In this document: piece after piece, positions 19,246 through 28,143 of the stretch | Layout: every line of letters starts with the position of its first letter | Numbering within the stretch: the stretch's first letter is position 1 | From: Sphingobium sp. TKS | Lineage (GTDB): Bacteria; Pseudomonadota; Alphaproteobacteria; Sphingomonadales; Sphingomonadaceae | DNA: 64,000 nt | NCBI RefSeq assembly: GCF_001563265.1 | Contig: NZ_CP005083.1 | Coordinates: 3,041,001 to 3,105,000, forward strand | Direction of reading: 5' to 3' | Program-made: the position numbers and the translations under genes | Notes under the pieces: model-generated | The model's database searches: none | What the model was told of the DNA's origin: nothing | What the model saw: the letters and a program-made list of their open reading frames with translations, nothing else

Positions 19246-19671
19246 TCAGCGGGGCATTTGCAGCGATGCGTAGCAGGTAAAGCCGCTCGTGCCGGATTGA
19301 AGGCGGCGGATATAGTTCAGATAGGCCTGATTCTGGTCATAGCTGGTGCCGGGCAGACGGCCCCCTCGCAGCGCCTGTTTCACCTGATCGCCGGTAAAGC
19401 CCTGCCCGGCGCCGGGGAAGGCGCCCTGCGTGCCCGCCGGCACGACCTGCCCATTGGCGGCGATATAATTGCCCGAACGGCCCTGGTCGGGAACGGGGAT
19501 CGTACAATTGAGGACCGACGCGGCCGTGTTCGCCAGCGCCGGGCGGATCGATATGATGGCGGATGCCGCGACCGCTCCGCCCATCAGCAACTGACGGCGC
19601 GACGGCACGGCAAGGTCCGGTCCGTCGTCCTGCGACTCGGCATTGTTCCGAGGGGGCAAAGGCTCGCTCAT
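19246..19671 (-). CDS. Small secreted protein with twin-arginine signal, possible substrate of the HprK-related system
   Basis: A 141-residue protein not recognised by family. Residues 1-23 are polar; S-R-R-Q-L-L-M-G-G-A-V-A-A-S-A-I-I-S forms a Tat-like signal (Arg25-Arg26) ending I-R-P-A-L-A, with cleavage likely after Ala47. The mature part is Gly/Gln/Ala-rich and contains only two cysteines, Cys56 (V-L-N-C-T-I-P) and Cys133 (F-T-C-Y-A-S-L), which could form a disulfide. The ATG at 19671 follows AGGA with 4-nt spacing. It is the first gene on the strand leading into the GT, PqqD-like, kinase and nucleotidyltransferase genes and is divergent from phoR. A substrate role is hypothesis. Confidence 0.65.
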   Translation of the reverse strand: MSEPLPPRNNAESQDDGPDLAVPSRRQLLMGGAVAASAIISIRPALANTAASVLNCTIPVPDQGRSGNYIAANGQVVPAGTQGAFPGAGQGFTGDQVKQALRGGRLPGTSYDQNQAYLNYIRRLQSGTSGFTCYASLQMPR

Positions 19672-19742
19672 GTCATCCTGATCCGCTATCGCGCTTGCCA
19701 AACTGTAAAAATTGCACGCTATTGCGACGGTCTTTGCAGCAA

Positions 19743-21038
19743 ATGCGTCAAATTTCCAGCATGGTAACCATGAATCGCCTGACCGCTTCCCAGATCACCG
19801 CCTCGCTTGCCGTCCTGCTGCTGGCTACCGGGGGGGCGCTGATGATCGGCGCGGAGCCGCTCGACATCATCCTGCCGGTGCTGGCGGGGCTGGTGGTGCT
19901 GATCATCGCGGCGGGAGGCGGCCAGGTCCAGGCGAAAGAGTTGCCCGCAGCGGCTGCGGATGCCACCGACATCATCTCCCATCCCGATGCCCGGAGCCTG
20001 CTGGAAGGCATTTCCGATCCGCTGATGCTGATCGAGCGGGGCCGGATCATCTCGGCCAACCGCGCAGCGCAGCGTTTGCTGGGCGCGCATATCGAGGGGG
20101 AAGACGCCCGCATCGCCATCCGTCATCCCGCCGCCGCCGAACGGCTCGCCAGCGTGGCGCCGATGGCCGAACCGGTGATGATCGAGCTGGTCGGCCTAGG
20201 CAGCCGCGACCAGCGCTGGCAGATGCGGATCGCCCCGGTCGGGGCCAGCGACGGCGACGACACCAAGGTGCGACGTCTGGTCCATCTGGCCGACCATAGC
20301 GGCGCGCATGCGGCGGAAAAGATGCGCGTCGATTTCGTCGCCAATGCCAGCCATGAGCTGCGCACGCCGCTGGCGGGGATATTGGGCTTCATAGAGACAT
20401 TGGCCGACCCCGATCTGGGCAAGGATGACGAAACGCGGCAGCGCTTCCTGAAGATCATGGACGGCGAGGCGCGGCGGATGCAGCGGCTGATCGACGATCT
20501 CATCTCCCTGTCCCGCATCGAGGCGGAGAAATATCGCGCGCCCGACAGCGCGGTCGACCTGTCCGGGCTGGTGGCCGAGGTGGTCGGCGTATTCCGCACC
20601 AGCCATGGCGAGCGGGGGCGCGAGGTGGAGATGGAGATCGCGCCCGACCTGCCCGATGTGCAGGGCGACCGGGCGCAGCTATCGCAACTGCTCCACAATC
20701 TGATCGGCAATTCGGTCAAATATGGGCGCGCAGGCACAACGATCCGCGTGACTTTGAACGAGGGGCCTAGCGGCATGATGCGGCTCAGCGTCGCGGATGA
20801 AGGGGAAGGCATCGGCCCCGATCATCTGCCGCGCCTGACCGAGCGCTTCTATCGCGTCGATTCGGGGCGCAGCCGCGCGGTTGGCGGTACGGGTCTGGGC
20901 CTCGCCATCGTCAAGCATATCGTGGAGCGGCATCGCGGGCGGCTGGACATCGCCAGCGTGCTTGGCAAGGGCACCACCATCTCCATTCTGCTGCCCCGCA
21001 TCGCCGTGGAAGAAAAGGCGCTCGCGGCAAAGGCTTGA
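19743..21038 (+). CDS. phoR: Phosphate regulon sensor histidine kinase PhoR
   Basis: A membrane kinase of up to 431 residues. Two hydrophobic segments near the N-terminus are followed by a short PAS-like domain (D-P-L-M-L-I-E-R-G-R-I-I-S-A-N-R-A-A), HisKA with F-V-A-N-A-S-H-E-L-R-T-P-L, and an HATPase with L-I-G-N-S-V-K-Y and V-G-G-T-G-L-G-L-A-I-V-K-H. It phosphorylates PhoB when phosphate is scarce and is restrained by PhoU/PstSCAB. Its position directly before pstS fixes the identity. In-frame ATGs at 19743, 19761 and 19770 all precede the first membrane segment and none has a good ribosome-binding site. Confidence 0.93.
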   Translation: MRQISSMVTMNRLTASQITASLAVLLLATGGALMIGAEPLDIILPVLAGLVVLIIAAGGGQVQAKELPAAAADATDIISHPDARSLLEGISDPLMLIERGRIISANRAAQRLLGAHIEGEDARIAIRHPAAAERLASVAPMAEPVMIELVGLGSRDQRWQMRIAPVGASDGDDTKVRRLVHLADHSGAHAAEKMRVDFVANASHELRTPLAGILGFIETLADPDLGKDDETRQRFLKIMDGEARRMQRLIDDLISLSRIEAEKYRAPDSAVDLSGLVAEVVGVFRTSHGERGREVEMEIAPDLPDVQGDRAQLSQLLHNLIGNSVKYGRAGTTIRVTLNEGPSGMMRLSVADEGEGIGPDHLPRLTERFYRVDSGRSRAVGGTGLGLAIVKHIVERHRGRLDIASVLGKGTTISILLPRIAVEEKALAAKA

Positions 21039-21076
21039 ACAAAAAAAGACAGCGACAGGCCGGGCTTCCGGCCTCA

Positions 21077-21105
21077 TTGTCATAAAAGTGCAATCCAATT
21101 GTCAC
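21077..21105 (+). promoter_or_regulatory. Pho box (PhoB binding site) upstream of pstS
   Basis: TTGTCAT at 21077-21083 and TTGTCAC at 21099-21105 are exactly 22 bases apart, i.e. two turns of the 11-bp Pho-box repeat, with a weaker middle unit (GTGCAAT at 21088-21094). The pattern matches the C/T-T-G-T-C-A-T repeat consensus and lies 88 nt before the pstS start. Confidence 0.8.
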
Positions 21106-21192
21106 AAAGGCGCGACGTACCGCGGCTACGGCGCATGCCCAGAGGGGGGCGGCGAGAAGCGAATCGCGGCCTTTGACGAAGGAGAATATCCC

Positions 21193-22248
21193 GTGAAGCA
21201 TTTCGCTCTGATGGCTGCCACCGCTGCGGCCGCACTCACTCTCGCCGGTTGCGGTCAGCAGTCCGGCGGCGCGGCCGGCGGCACCCGCGACCAGATCCGC
21301 GCGGTTGGTTCGTCCACCGTCTATCCCTTCGCCACGGCGGTCGCTGAGATGTTCGTTCAGGGCAATCCCGGCATGAAGTCCCCGATCATCGAATCGACCG
21401 GCACCGGCGGCGGCATGAAGCTGTTCTGCGCGGGCGTCGGCGCCCAGCATCCGGACATTGAAGATGCCTCGCGCCGCATGAAGAAGTCGGAGTTTGAGGA
21501 CTGCCAGAAGAATGGCGTCAAGGACATCATCGAAATCCAGATCGGCGTCGACGGCCTCGCCTTTGCCGAAGCCAAGAATGGCCCCGGCCTGAAGCTGACG
21601 CCGAAGATCGTTTATGAGGCGCTGGCCGCCAATCCCTATGGCAAGGGTCCGAACAAGGCCGCGACCTGGAAGGATGTCGACCCCAGCCTGCCCGCCACGC
21701 CGATCAGCGTCTTCGGCCCGCCGTCGACCAGCGGCACCCGCGATTCGCTGGCCGAGCTGATCCTGACCAAGGGCTGCGAAACCGACCCGGCGATGAAGGC
21801 GCTCAAGGAAAAGGACGAGAAGGAATTCAAGGCCACCTGCACCCGCATCCGCGAGGACGGCAAATATGTGGACTCGGGCGAGAATGATAACCTCATCGTC
21901 CAGAAGCTGGGCGCCAACCCCAATGCGCTCGGCGTGTTCGGCTACAGCTTCCTGGAAGAGAATAAGGACACGTTGAAGGACGTCACCATCAACGGCGTCG
22001 AGGCAACCTATGAAACCGTCTCCACCGGCACCTATCCGGGCGCCCGTCCGCTCTACATCTATGTGAAGAAAGCGCATATGACCGCGATCCCCGGTCTTCA
22101 GGCGTTCCTCAACACCTTTGCGGCCAATTGGGATCCCAATGGCGCGCTGACCAAGCGCGGCATGATCGCGGCGCCGGAAGATGTGCGCAAGGCGAGCGCC
22201 GAAACGGTCAAGTCGCTGGCGGTCCTCGACGGCTCCAAGCTGAAATAA
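21193..22248 (+). CDS. pstS: Phosphate ABC transporter substrate-binding lipoprotein PstS
   Basis: A 351-residue periplasmic phosphate-binding protein. The N-terminus has a lipoprotein signal with lipobox L-A-G-C-G, so the mature protein is anchored through Cys near residue 18. Binding-site motifs include R-A-V-G-S-S-T-V-Y-P-F (phosphate-loop), S-T-G-T-G-G-G-M and S-T-S-G-T-R-D-S. GTG at 21193 follows AAGGAG with 8-nt spacing; reading further upstream would run through the Pho box. It delivers phosphate to PstCA. Confidence 0.95.
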   Translation: MKHFALMAATAAAALTLAGCGQQSGGAAGGTRDQIRAVGSSTVYPFATAVAEMFVQGNPGMKSPIIESTGTGGGMKLFCAGVGAQHPDIEDASRRMKKSEFEDCQKNGVKDIIEIQIGVDGLAFAEAKNGPGLKLTPKIVYEALAANPYGKGPNKAATWKDVDPSLPATPISVFGPPSTSGTRDSLAELILTKGCETDPAMKALKEKDEKEFKATCTRIREDGKYVDSGENDNLIVQKLGANPNALGVFGYSFLEENKDTLKDVTINGVEATYETVSTGTYPGARPLYIYVKKAHMTAIPGLQAFLNTFAANWDPNGALTKRGMIAAPEDVRKASAETVKSLAVLDGSKLK

Positions 22249-22258
22249 GACAGGGAAT

Positions 22259-23653
22259 ATGACAGGTCCTGCAATCCTTCTGCTGCTGGCCGGCCTGGGC
22301 GCGATCGCCTGGGTCAGCGCCCGCGCCCGCGCGATGCGGCTGCAAAGCGCGGCGCGGGCGTCGGGCCGCCGCGACGCCATGCATAGCCTGCCGGGCTATC
22401 ATGGCTGGTATGTCGCGCTCTGGACGCTGGTGCCCGCTGGCATTTTCCTGGCGGTCTGGGCGAATGTCGCCCCCGGCCTCATCACGCAGGAAGTGCTGAG
22501 CAGCCCGGCCGCGCAGAGCCTGCCCGCCGACGATTTCTCGCGCTCCGCCATTTTGGGCGAAGCGCGGGCGATCGCCACGGGCATGCAGGCAGGGGCGTTC
22601 AATCCGCCCTCGCAGGGCTTGGTCGAACCCTATAAGGGCGCTATCGGCAAATATGGTCTGGCGGGCGCAGCCCTTGCCCTCGTGCTGGCCTTTGCCGGTG
22701 GCGCCTATGCCTTTACCCGCGTCCGCCCCGATTTCCGGGCGCGCACCCGGGTCGAGCGGCTGGTCATGGCGACCCTGCTGATCGCATCCCTGCTGGCGAT
22801 CATCACCACTCTGGGCATCGTCGCCTCGCTGCTGTGGGAAAGCTTCCGCTTCTTCTCCATGGTCAACCCGATCGATTTCCTGTTCGGCGCCAAATGGAGC
22901 CCGCAGTCCGCCGCGCTCGGCTATGGCAATGACGATGCTTTCGGCGCGGTGCCGCTGTTCTGGGGCACGATCTTCATCGGCGCGATCATCGCCATGGTCG
23001 TGGCCATCCCCCTGGGCCTGATGAGCGCCATTTACCTGACGCAATATGCCAGCCCCACCTTCCGCAAATGGATGAAGCCGATATTGGAGGTGCTCGCCGG
23101 GGTGCCGACCGTGGTCTACGGCTATTTCGCGGCGCTCACTATCGCCCCTGCCCTGCGCGACTTCGCGGTGAAGATCGGCATTCATGGCGCCTCTTCCGAA
23201 AGCGCCCTCGCCGCCGGTTTGGTGATGGGCGTGATGATCATTCCCTTCGTCTCCTCCATGGCCGACGACAGCATCGCCGCCGTGCCGCAATCGATGCGCG
23301 ACGGCAGCCTGGCCATGGGCGCCACCACCAGCGAGACGATCCGCAAAGTGCTGATTCCCGCCGCCCTGCCCGGCGTGGTCGGCGGCGTGCTGCTGGCGGT
23401 CAGCCGCGCCATCGGTGAGACGATGATCGTGGTGATGGCGGCGGGTCTGGCCGCCAACCTTACCTTGAATCCCTTTGCCAGCGTGACGACAGTGACGACG
23501 CAGATCGTCCAGTTGCTGACCGGCGACCAGGAATTCGACAGCGCCAAGACGCTGGCAGCCTTCGCGCTGGGGCTGGTGCTGTTCATCGTCACTTTGCTGC
23601 TCAACATCGTGGCCCTGCGGGTCGTGAAGAAATATCGCGAGGCTTACGAATGA
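22259..23653 (+). CDS. pstC: Phosphate ABC transporter permease PstC
   Basis: A 464-residue inner-membrane permease. The core six-helix BPD_transp_1 domain lies in the C-terminal half with the coupling loop D-G-S-L-A-M-G-A-T-T-S-E-T. About 170 extra N-terminal residues with additional hydrophobic segments make it much longer than E. coli PstC (319), as is common in alphaproteobacteria. It starts 11 nt after pstS and overlaps pstA by 4 nt. It forms the channel with PstA. Confidence 0.95.
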   Translation: MTGPAILLLLAGLGAIAWVSARARAMRLQSAARASGRRDAMHSLPGYHGWYVALWTLVPAGIFLAVWANVAPGLITQEVLSSPAAQSLPADDFSRSAILGEARAIATGMQAGAFNPPSQGLVEPYKGAIGKYGLAGAALALVLAFAGGAYAFTRVRPDFRARTRVERLVMATLLIASLLAIITTLGIVASLLWESFRFFSMVNPIDFLFGAKWSPQSAALGYGNDDAFGAVPLFWGTIFIGAIIAMVVAIPLGLMSAIYLTQYASPTFRKWMKPILEVLAGVPTVVYGYFAALTIAPALRDFAVKIGIHGASSESALAAGLVMGVMIIPFVSSMADDSIAAVPQSMRDGSLAMGATTSETIRKVLIPAALPGVVGGVLLAVSRAIGETMIVVMAAGLAANLTLNPFASVTTVTTQIVQLLTGDQEFDSAKTLAAFALGLVLFIVTLLLNIVALRVVKKYREAYE

Positions 23654-24894
23654 CCGCTACCCGCAACCCCACCGACTGGAAGTCGGATGCGATGCGCAAG
23701 CGGATCGCCCGGCGTTATGCCGCGGAGCGCCGCTTCAAGGCGGCGGGTCTGCTGGCCGTCGCGCTCTCCGCCGCCTTCCTTGCCTTCCTGCTGTTCAGCA
23801 TGCTGGGCAACGGCCTGCGCGGCTTCACCCGGACCGAGATTGCGGTTAAGGTCGACTTTCCCGCCTCCCCGCTGCTGCTCGATCCCAATGCCATCACCGA
23901 CCAGGCGCTAGCCAACGCGAACCTGCCGATGGTGACGGGCGAGATCGTGAAGAAGGCATTGGGCGCCGATGCCGAGGAGTGGGTGTCGCCCACCGCCTGG
24001 ACGGTGTTGCGTGATGAGATCAAGGCTGACCCGAAAATCCTGGCGCGGACGGTGACGATTCAGTTGCCCGCATCGACCGCGATAGACCTCGCCGCCAAGA
24101 GCAAGGGTTCGCCCGACGCTGAAACAGCGGTAGAGCGTCTCAATAAGGCGAAGCTGCTGACGACCGGCATCAATTGGAGCTTCCTGACCGCGAGCGACGG
24201 CACCGATCCGACGCAGGTCGGCATTTGGGGCGCGTTCAAGGGCTCGCTGCTGACCATGTTGGTGACGCTGGCCTTGAGCTTCCCGATCGGCGTCGCCACG
24301 GCCGTCTATCTGGAGGAATATGCGCGCAAAAACTGGCTGACCGACATCATCGAAGTGTCGATCAACAATCTCGCCGCCGTTCCCTCGATCATCTTCGGCC
24401 TGCTGGGGCTGTCGATCTTCCTCAACTTCCTGCACCTGCCGCGCTCGGCCGCTCTGATCGGCGGCATGACGCTGGCGCTGATGACCATGCCGGTCATCGT
24501 CATTGCGGGCCGCAACGCCATCAAATCAGTGCCGCCCAGCATCCGTGACGCCGCGCTCGGCATCGGCGCCTCGCCGGTGCAGGTTGTGTTCCACCATGTG
24601 CTGCCGCTGGCCCTGCCCGGCATCCTCACCGGCACCATCATCGGCATGGCCCGCGCTTTGGGTGAAACCGCGCCGCTGCTGATGATCGGCATGCGCGCCT
24701 TCATCGCCACGCCGCCGGGCGGGATCACCGACCCTGCGACCGTGCTGCCGGTGCAGATCTTCCTCTGGTCCGACGAAGTCTCCAAGGGCTTTGTCGAAAA
24801 GACCTCCGCCGCCATCATCGTCCTGCTGGTGTTCCTGCTCGCGATGAACGGCCTCGCCATCTACCTGCGCAACAAGTTCGAAAGGCGGTGGTAA
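23650..24894 (+). CDS. pstA: Phosphate ABC transporter permease PstA
   Basis: A 414-residue partner permease. One N-terminal membrane segment is followed by a periplasmic domain of about 150 residues (DUF3333-like) and then the permease core with the coupling motif [12 protein letters not shown]. The ATG overlaps the pstC stop (ATGA). The long extra domain is usual for alphaproteobacterial PstA. Confidence 0.95.
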   Translation: MTATRNPTDWKSDAMRKRIARRYAAERRFKAAGLLAVALSAAFLAFLLFSMLGNGLRGFTRTEIAVKVDFPASPLLLDPNAITDQALANANLPMVTGEIVKKALGADAEEWVSPTAWTVLRDEIKADPKILARTVTIQLPASTAIDLAAKSKGSPDAETAVERLNKAKLLTTGINWSFLTASDGTDPTQVGIWGAFKGSLLTMLVTLALSFPIGVATAVYLEEYARKNWLTDIIEVSINNLAAVPSIIFGLLGLSIFLNFLHLPRSAALIGGMTLALMTMPVIVIAGRNAIKSVPPSIRDAALGIGASPVQVVFHHVLPLALPGILTGTIIGMARALGETAPLLMIGMRAFIATPPGGITDPATVLPVQIFLWSDEVSKGFVEKTSAAIIVLLVFLLAMNGLAIYLRNKFERRW

Positions 24895-24899
24895 CCGCG

Positions 24900-25700
24900 A
24901 TGACAGCCATGATCCATGAACAACAAAGCATGACGCCCGCCGTCGAAACCAAGATGACGGCGCGGGACGTCAAGGTCTTCTATGGCGAAAAACAGGCGAT
25001 CAAGGGCGTGTCGATCGATGTCGACATGGACAATGTCACCGCCTTCATCGGCCCGTCGGGCTGCGGCAAGTCGACCTTCCTGCGGACGCTGAACCGCATG
25101 AACGACACCGTGGCGAGCGCCCGCACCGAAGGCACGATCACGCTGGACGGCGAGGATATCTACGCCGCCAGCATGGACGTGGTGCAGCTCCGCGCCCGCG
25201 TCGGCATGGTGTTCCAGAAGCCCAATCCCTTCCCCAAGTCGATCTACGAGAATATCGCCTATGGCCCGCGCATTCATGGCCTGGCCCATGCGAAGGCGGA
25301 CCTGGACGTGATCGTCGAAAAGTCGCTGCGCCGCGCCGGGCTTTGGGACGAGGTGAAGGACCGGCTGCATGACAGCGGCACGGCCCTTTCGGGCGGCCAG
25401 CAGCAGCGCCTGTGCATCGGCCGCGCGATTGCGGTCGAGCCGGAAGTCATCCTGATGGACGAGCCCTGCTCGGCACTGGACCCGATCGCCACGGCCAAGA
25501 TCGAGGAACTGATCCACGAGCTGCGCGGCCGCTACGCCATCGTGATCGTGACACACAATATGCAACAGGCCGCCCGCGTGTCGCAGCGAACCGCCTTTTT
25601 CCATCTGGGCGAGCTGGTCGAATATGGTGTGACGTCCGACATCTTCACCAATCCGCGGCAGGAGCGGACCAAGGATTACATCACCGGGCGCTACGGCTGA
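24900..25700 (+). CDS. pstB: Phosphate ABC transporter ATP-binding protein PstB
   Basis: A 266-residue ATPase. Walker A is G-P-S-G-C-G-K-S-T at 51-59, the signature L-S-G-G-Q-Q-Q-R, and Walker [13 protein letters not shown]. It powers phosphate import through PstCA. The ATG at 24900 is six bases after the pstA stop; a GTG at 24888 within the pstA tail is the alternative. Confidence 0.97.
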   Translation: MTAMIHEQQSMTPAVETKMTARDVKVFYGEKQAIKGVSIDVDMDNVTAFIGPSGCGKSTFLRTLNRMNDTVASARTEGTITLDGEDIYAASMDVVQLRARVGMVFQKPNPFPKSIYENIAYGPRIHGLAHAKADLDVIVEKSLRRAGLWDEVKDRLHDSGTALSGGQQQRLCIGRAIAVEPEVILMDEPCSALDPIATAKIEELIHELRGRYAIVIVTHNMQQAARVSQRTAFFHLGELVEYGVTSDIFTNPRQERTKDYITGRYG

Positions 25701-25719
25701 ACCGGGGGAGAAAAAGACA

Positions 25720-26415
25720 ATGGCAGAACATACGATCAAGGCGTTCGACCAGGAAATGGACAAGCTGCGCGGTCTGATCGCTGAAATGGGCGGTCGCGCG
25801 GAATCGGCCATCGAAAAGGCGATGCTGGCGCTGCAACGCCATGACAAGGAACTGGCGGCGGAAGTCGTGGCCGAGGACAAGCGCATCGACGCGATCGAGG
25901 CGGAAGTCGAAAAGCTGGCGATCGAGATCATCGCCCTGCGCGCGCCCATGGCGAACGATCTGCGCGACGTGATCGCCGCGCTGAAGATCGTCGGCGTGGT
26001 CGAGCGCATCGGGGATTATGCCAAGAACATCGCCAAGCGCGTTCCGCTGATCGCCGCCAACCAACGCACGCAGGAGCCGATCGCGCTTCTTCCTTCCATG
26101 GGCCAGGTCGCAGGCGAGATGGTGCAGGATGCGCTGAACGCCTTTGCCGCGCGCGATGCGGACCTGGCCGTCGCGGTGGTAGAGCGCGATACGGTCGTGG
26201 ACGATTTCTACAACAGCGTCTTCCGCACGCTCGTCACCTTCATGGTCGAAAATCCCAAGACGATCAGCGAATGCGCGCATCTGCTGTTCATTGCCAAGAA
26301 TATCGAGCGCATCGGTGACCATGCCACCAATGTCGCGGAGATGGTCTATTATGCCGCGACCGGCCAGACCCTGCCCGACCGCGAACGCGGCGGTGCGCAG
26401 AGCCAGGAGGACTGA
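25720..26415 (+). CDS. phoU: Phosphate signalling protein PhoU
   Basis: A 231-residue all-helical protein with two PhoU repeats; the metal-binding E-x3-D-x-x-I-D-type motifs are visible (E-D-K-R-I-D-A-I-E, and E-R-D-T-V-V-D-D-F-Y). It links transport state of PstSCAB to PhoR and dampens PhoB phosphorylation. GGGGGAG precedes the ATG, and it is directly followed by phoB with two bases between. Confidence 0.96.
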   Translation: MAEHTIKAFDQEMDKLRGLIAEMGGRAESAIEKAMLALQRHDKELAAEVVAEDKRIDAIEAEVEKLAIEIIALRAPMANDLRDVIAALKIVGVVERIGDYAKNIAKRVPLIAANQRTQEPIALLPSMGQVAGEMVQDALNAFAARDADLAVAVVERDTVVDDFYNSVFRTLVTFMVENPKTISECAHLLFIAKNIERIGDHATNVAEMVYYAATGQTLPDRERGGAQSQED

Positions 26416-26417
26416 GC

Positions 26418-27119
26418 ATGGCCCGGGCCAAGATGCTGCTGGTGGAAGATGACGCGGCGCTGGCCGAACTGCTCATCTGGCACTTCAAGCGGGAGGATTT
26501 CGAGGTCGCGCACACCGTCGACGGCGAGGAAGCGCTGCTGCTGGCGCAGGAAAATGTGCCCGACATCGTACTGCTAGACTGGATGGTCGAAAGCCTGTCG
26601 GGGATAGAGGTCTGCCGCCGGTTGCGGCGCATGAACGGCACGGCGAACGTGCCGATCATCATGCTGACGGCGCGTGGCGAGGAAGAGGACCGGGTGCGCG
26701 GTCTGGAAACGGGCGCGGACGATTATGTGACCAAGCCTTTCTCGCCCCGCGAACTGGTGGCGCGCGTCGGCGCGGTCCTGCGGCGCGTGCGTCCGGCGCT
26801 GGCGGGGGAAACGCTGACCTTCGCGGATGTCGAAATGGACACGGTCGGGCACAAGGTCCGCCGCGGCGGGCAGGTGATCCCGCTCGGCCCCACCGAGTTC
26901 CGGTTGCTCAAGCATTTCCTGGAGCATCCCGGCTGGGTCTTCTCACGCGAGCGTTTGCTCGACAGCGTGTGGGGGCAGGACAGCGATATCGAACTGCGCA
27001 CGGTGGACGTGCATATCCGCCGCCTGCGCAAGGCGATCAACGCGGATGGGCGCCATCATGACATCATCCGCACGGTGCGGTCGGCAGGTTATGCGCTGGA
27101 TACGGATGGAGTAGCCTAG
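26418..27119 (+). CDS. phoB: Phosphate regulon response regulator PhoB
   Basis: A 233-residue OmpR-family regulator. The receiver has E-D-D at 10-12, phosphoacceptor Asp54 (V-L-L-D-W-M), Thr in M-L-T-A-R and Lys in V-T-K-P-F-S. The winged-helix DNA-binding domain ends with R-T-V-R-S-A-G-Y-A-L. It binds the Pho box before pstS. It closes the phoR-pstSCAB-phoU-phoB operon. Confidence 0.96.
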   Translation: MARAKMLLVEDDAALAELLIWHFKREDFEVAHTVDGEEALLLAQENVPDIVLLDWMVESLSGIEVCRRLRRMNGTANVPIIMLTARGEEEDRVRGLETGADDYVTKPFSPRELVARVGAVLRRVRPALAGETLTFADVEMDTVGHKVRRGGQVIPLGPTEFRLLKHFLEHPGWVFSRERLLDSVWGQDSDIELRTVDVHIRRLRKAINADGRHHDIIRTVRSAGYALDTDGVA

Positions 27120-27131
27120 GACGGCCGCTGC

Positions 27132-27152
27132 GGGTGCTTCGTGAACGCACCC
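27132..27152 (+). terminator. Possible hairpin after phoB
   Basis: GGGTGC (27132-27137) pairs with GCACCC (27147-27152) across a 9-nt loop, between convergent phoB and the lipid kinase gene. There is no T-run, so function as a terminator is only inferred from position. Confidence 0.3.
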
Positions 27153-27164
27153 ATCCGGCTGGGC

Positions 27165-28133
27165 TTACGCGGCCAGGCGCAGGAAGGGCACGGGTTCGGT
27201 CGAGCGCAGGACGATCGGCTTGCCTTCCGACGCCTCGAACAGTTCGCCGTCCAGAATGACGCTGCTGTGGTCCCCTTCGATGCGGATCACGTCGCCCTGT
27301 TCCAGATGGATGCCCTGCATCTGCGCCTTCCCCACCCGGTTGGTGACGCTCGCCCAGACGAGACGCAACAGCGCGGGCAGGTTCTGGTCGACGGCCATCA
27401 GTTTCATATTGCCGCGCCGGCTGTCGCCCGGCTGTACGCCCAGCAACAGCTTCTCCAGCGTCGTCACGATCAGCACCGCGAAGCGTCCGGCCAATTGCCC
27501 GTCACGAATCAGCGAGATGCGCACCGGATGGCTCGATTGCGGCAGGAATCGGGCACGAACGCCGAACAGCAGCGACACGACAACCGCCAGCGCCGTCAGG
27601 AAATGGCTGAGGCCGTTGGACAGGCCCAGCGGATAGATCTGGTTGCGGCAATAGAGCATGTAATCGGCCAGTCCCGCGCCCCCTAGGAACATGCCCAGCA
27701 CCGGCCTGCTTTCCGCCTGCCCGTCGGAGAGCGCGATCAATTCCCGCGCCACAACATGATCGTCGACGCCCGCCTTGGCGATCTGGACGATCCTTTCCAG
27801 CGCCTTGATCGGATCGCCATGAATGCCAAGGTCGAGCGCGATCAGGTTGGTCTTGCCGTTGGGCAGCACCGCGATCGGCGGCACGCGGCCCTGGAAATGC
27901 TCGCCCTGATAGAGTTCCGTCAGCGCCGCCTGCACCGTGCCGTCGCCGCCGTTGATGACGATGACGACGGGATCGACGCGGGCGATGGTCTGGAGCGCCC
28001 GGCCGATCTGGTCGACATGCTCCACTTCATAATGGAAGATGTCGGGGTTGCTGGCGCAATAGCTGCGCACGCGCGGAAGCGTCTGCCGGTTGCCCGTGGA
28101 TTTGGGATTGGACAAAAGGGCGACGCGGACCAT
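27165..28133 (-). CDS. Diacylglycerol kinase-like lipid kinase
   Basis: A 322-residue member of the DAGK catalytic superfamily. The nucleotide-binding loop is V-I-N-G-G-D-G-T-V-Q near residues 60-68, followed by V-L-P-N-G-K-T-N (a variant of P-x-G-T-x-N). The start N-P-K-S-T-G-N-R is also family-like. It phosphorylates a membrane lipid such as diacylglycerol or a sphingoid-type lipid; the exact lipid is unknown. It lies 10 nt after the DUF2141 gene on the same strand and converges with phoB. Confidence 0.82.
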   Translation of the reverse strand: MVRVALLSNPKSTGNRQTLPRVRSYCASNPDIFHYEVEHVDQIGRALQTIARVDPVVIVINGGDGTVQAALTELYQGEHFQGRVPPIAVLPNGKTNLIALDLGIHGDPIKALERIVQIAKAGVDDHVVARELIALSDGQAESRPVLGMFLGGAGLADYMLYCRNQIYPLGLSNGLSHFLTALAVVVSLLFGVRARFLPQSSHPVRISLIRDGQLAGRFAVLIVTTLEKLLLGVQPGDSRRGNMKLMAVDQNLPALLRLVWASVTNRVGKAQMQGIHLEQGDVIRIEGDHSSVILDGELFEASEGKPIVLRSTEPVPFLRLAA

Positions 28134-28143
28134 GCTCGGGGGA

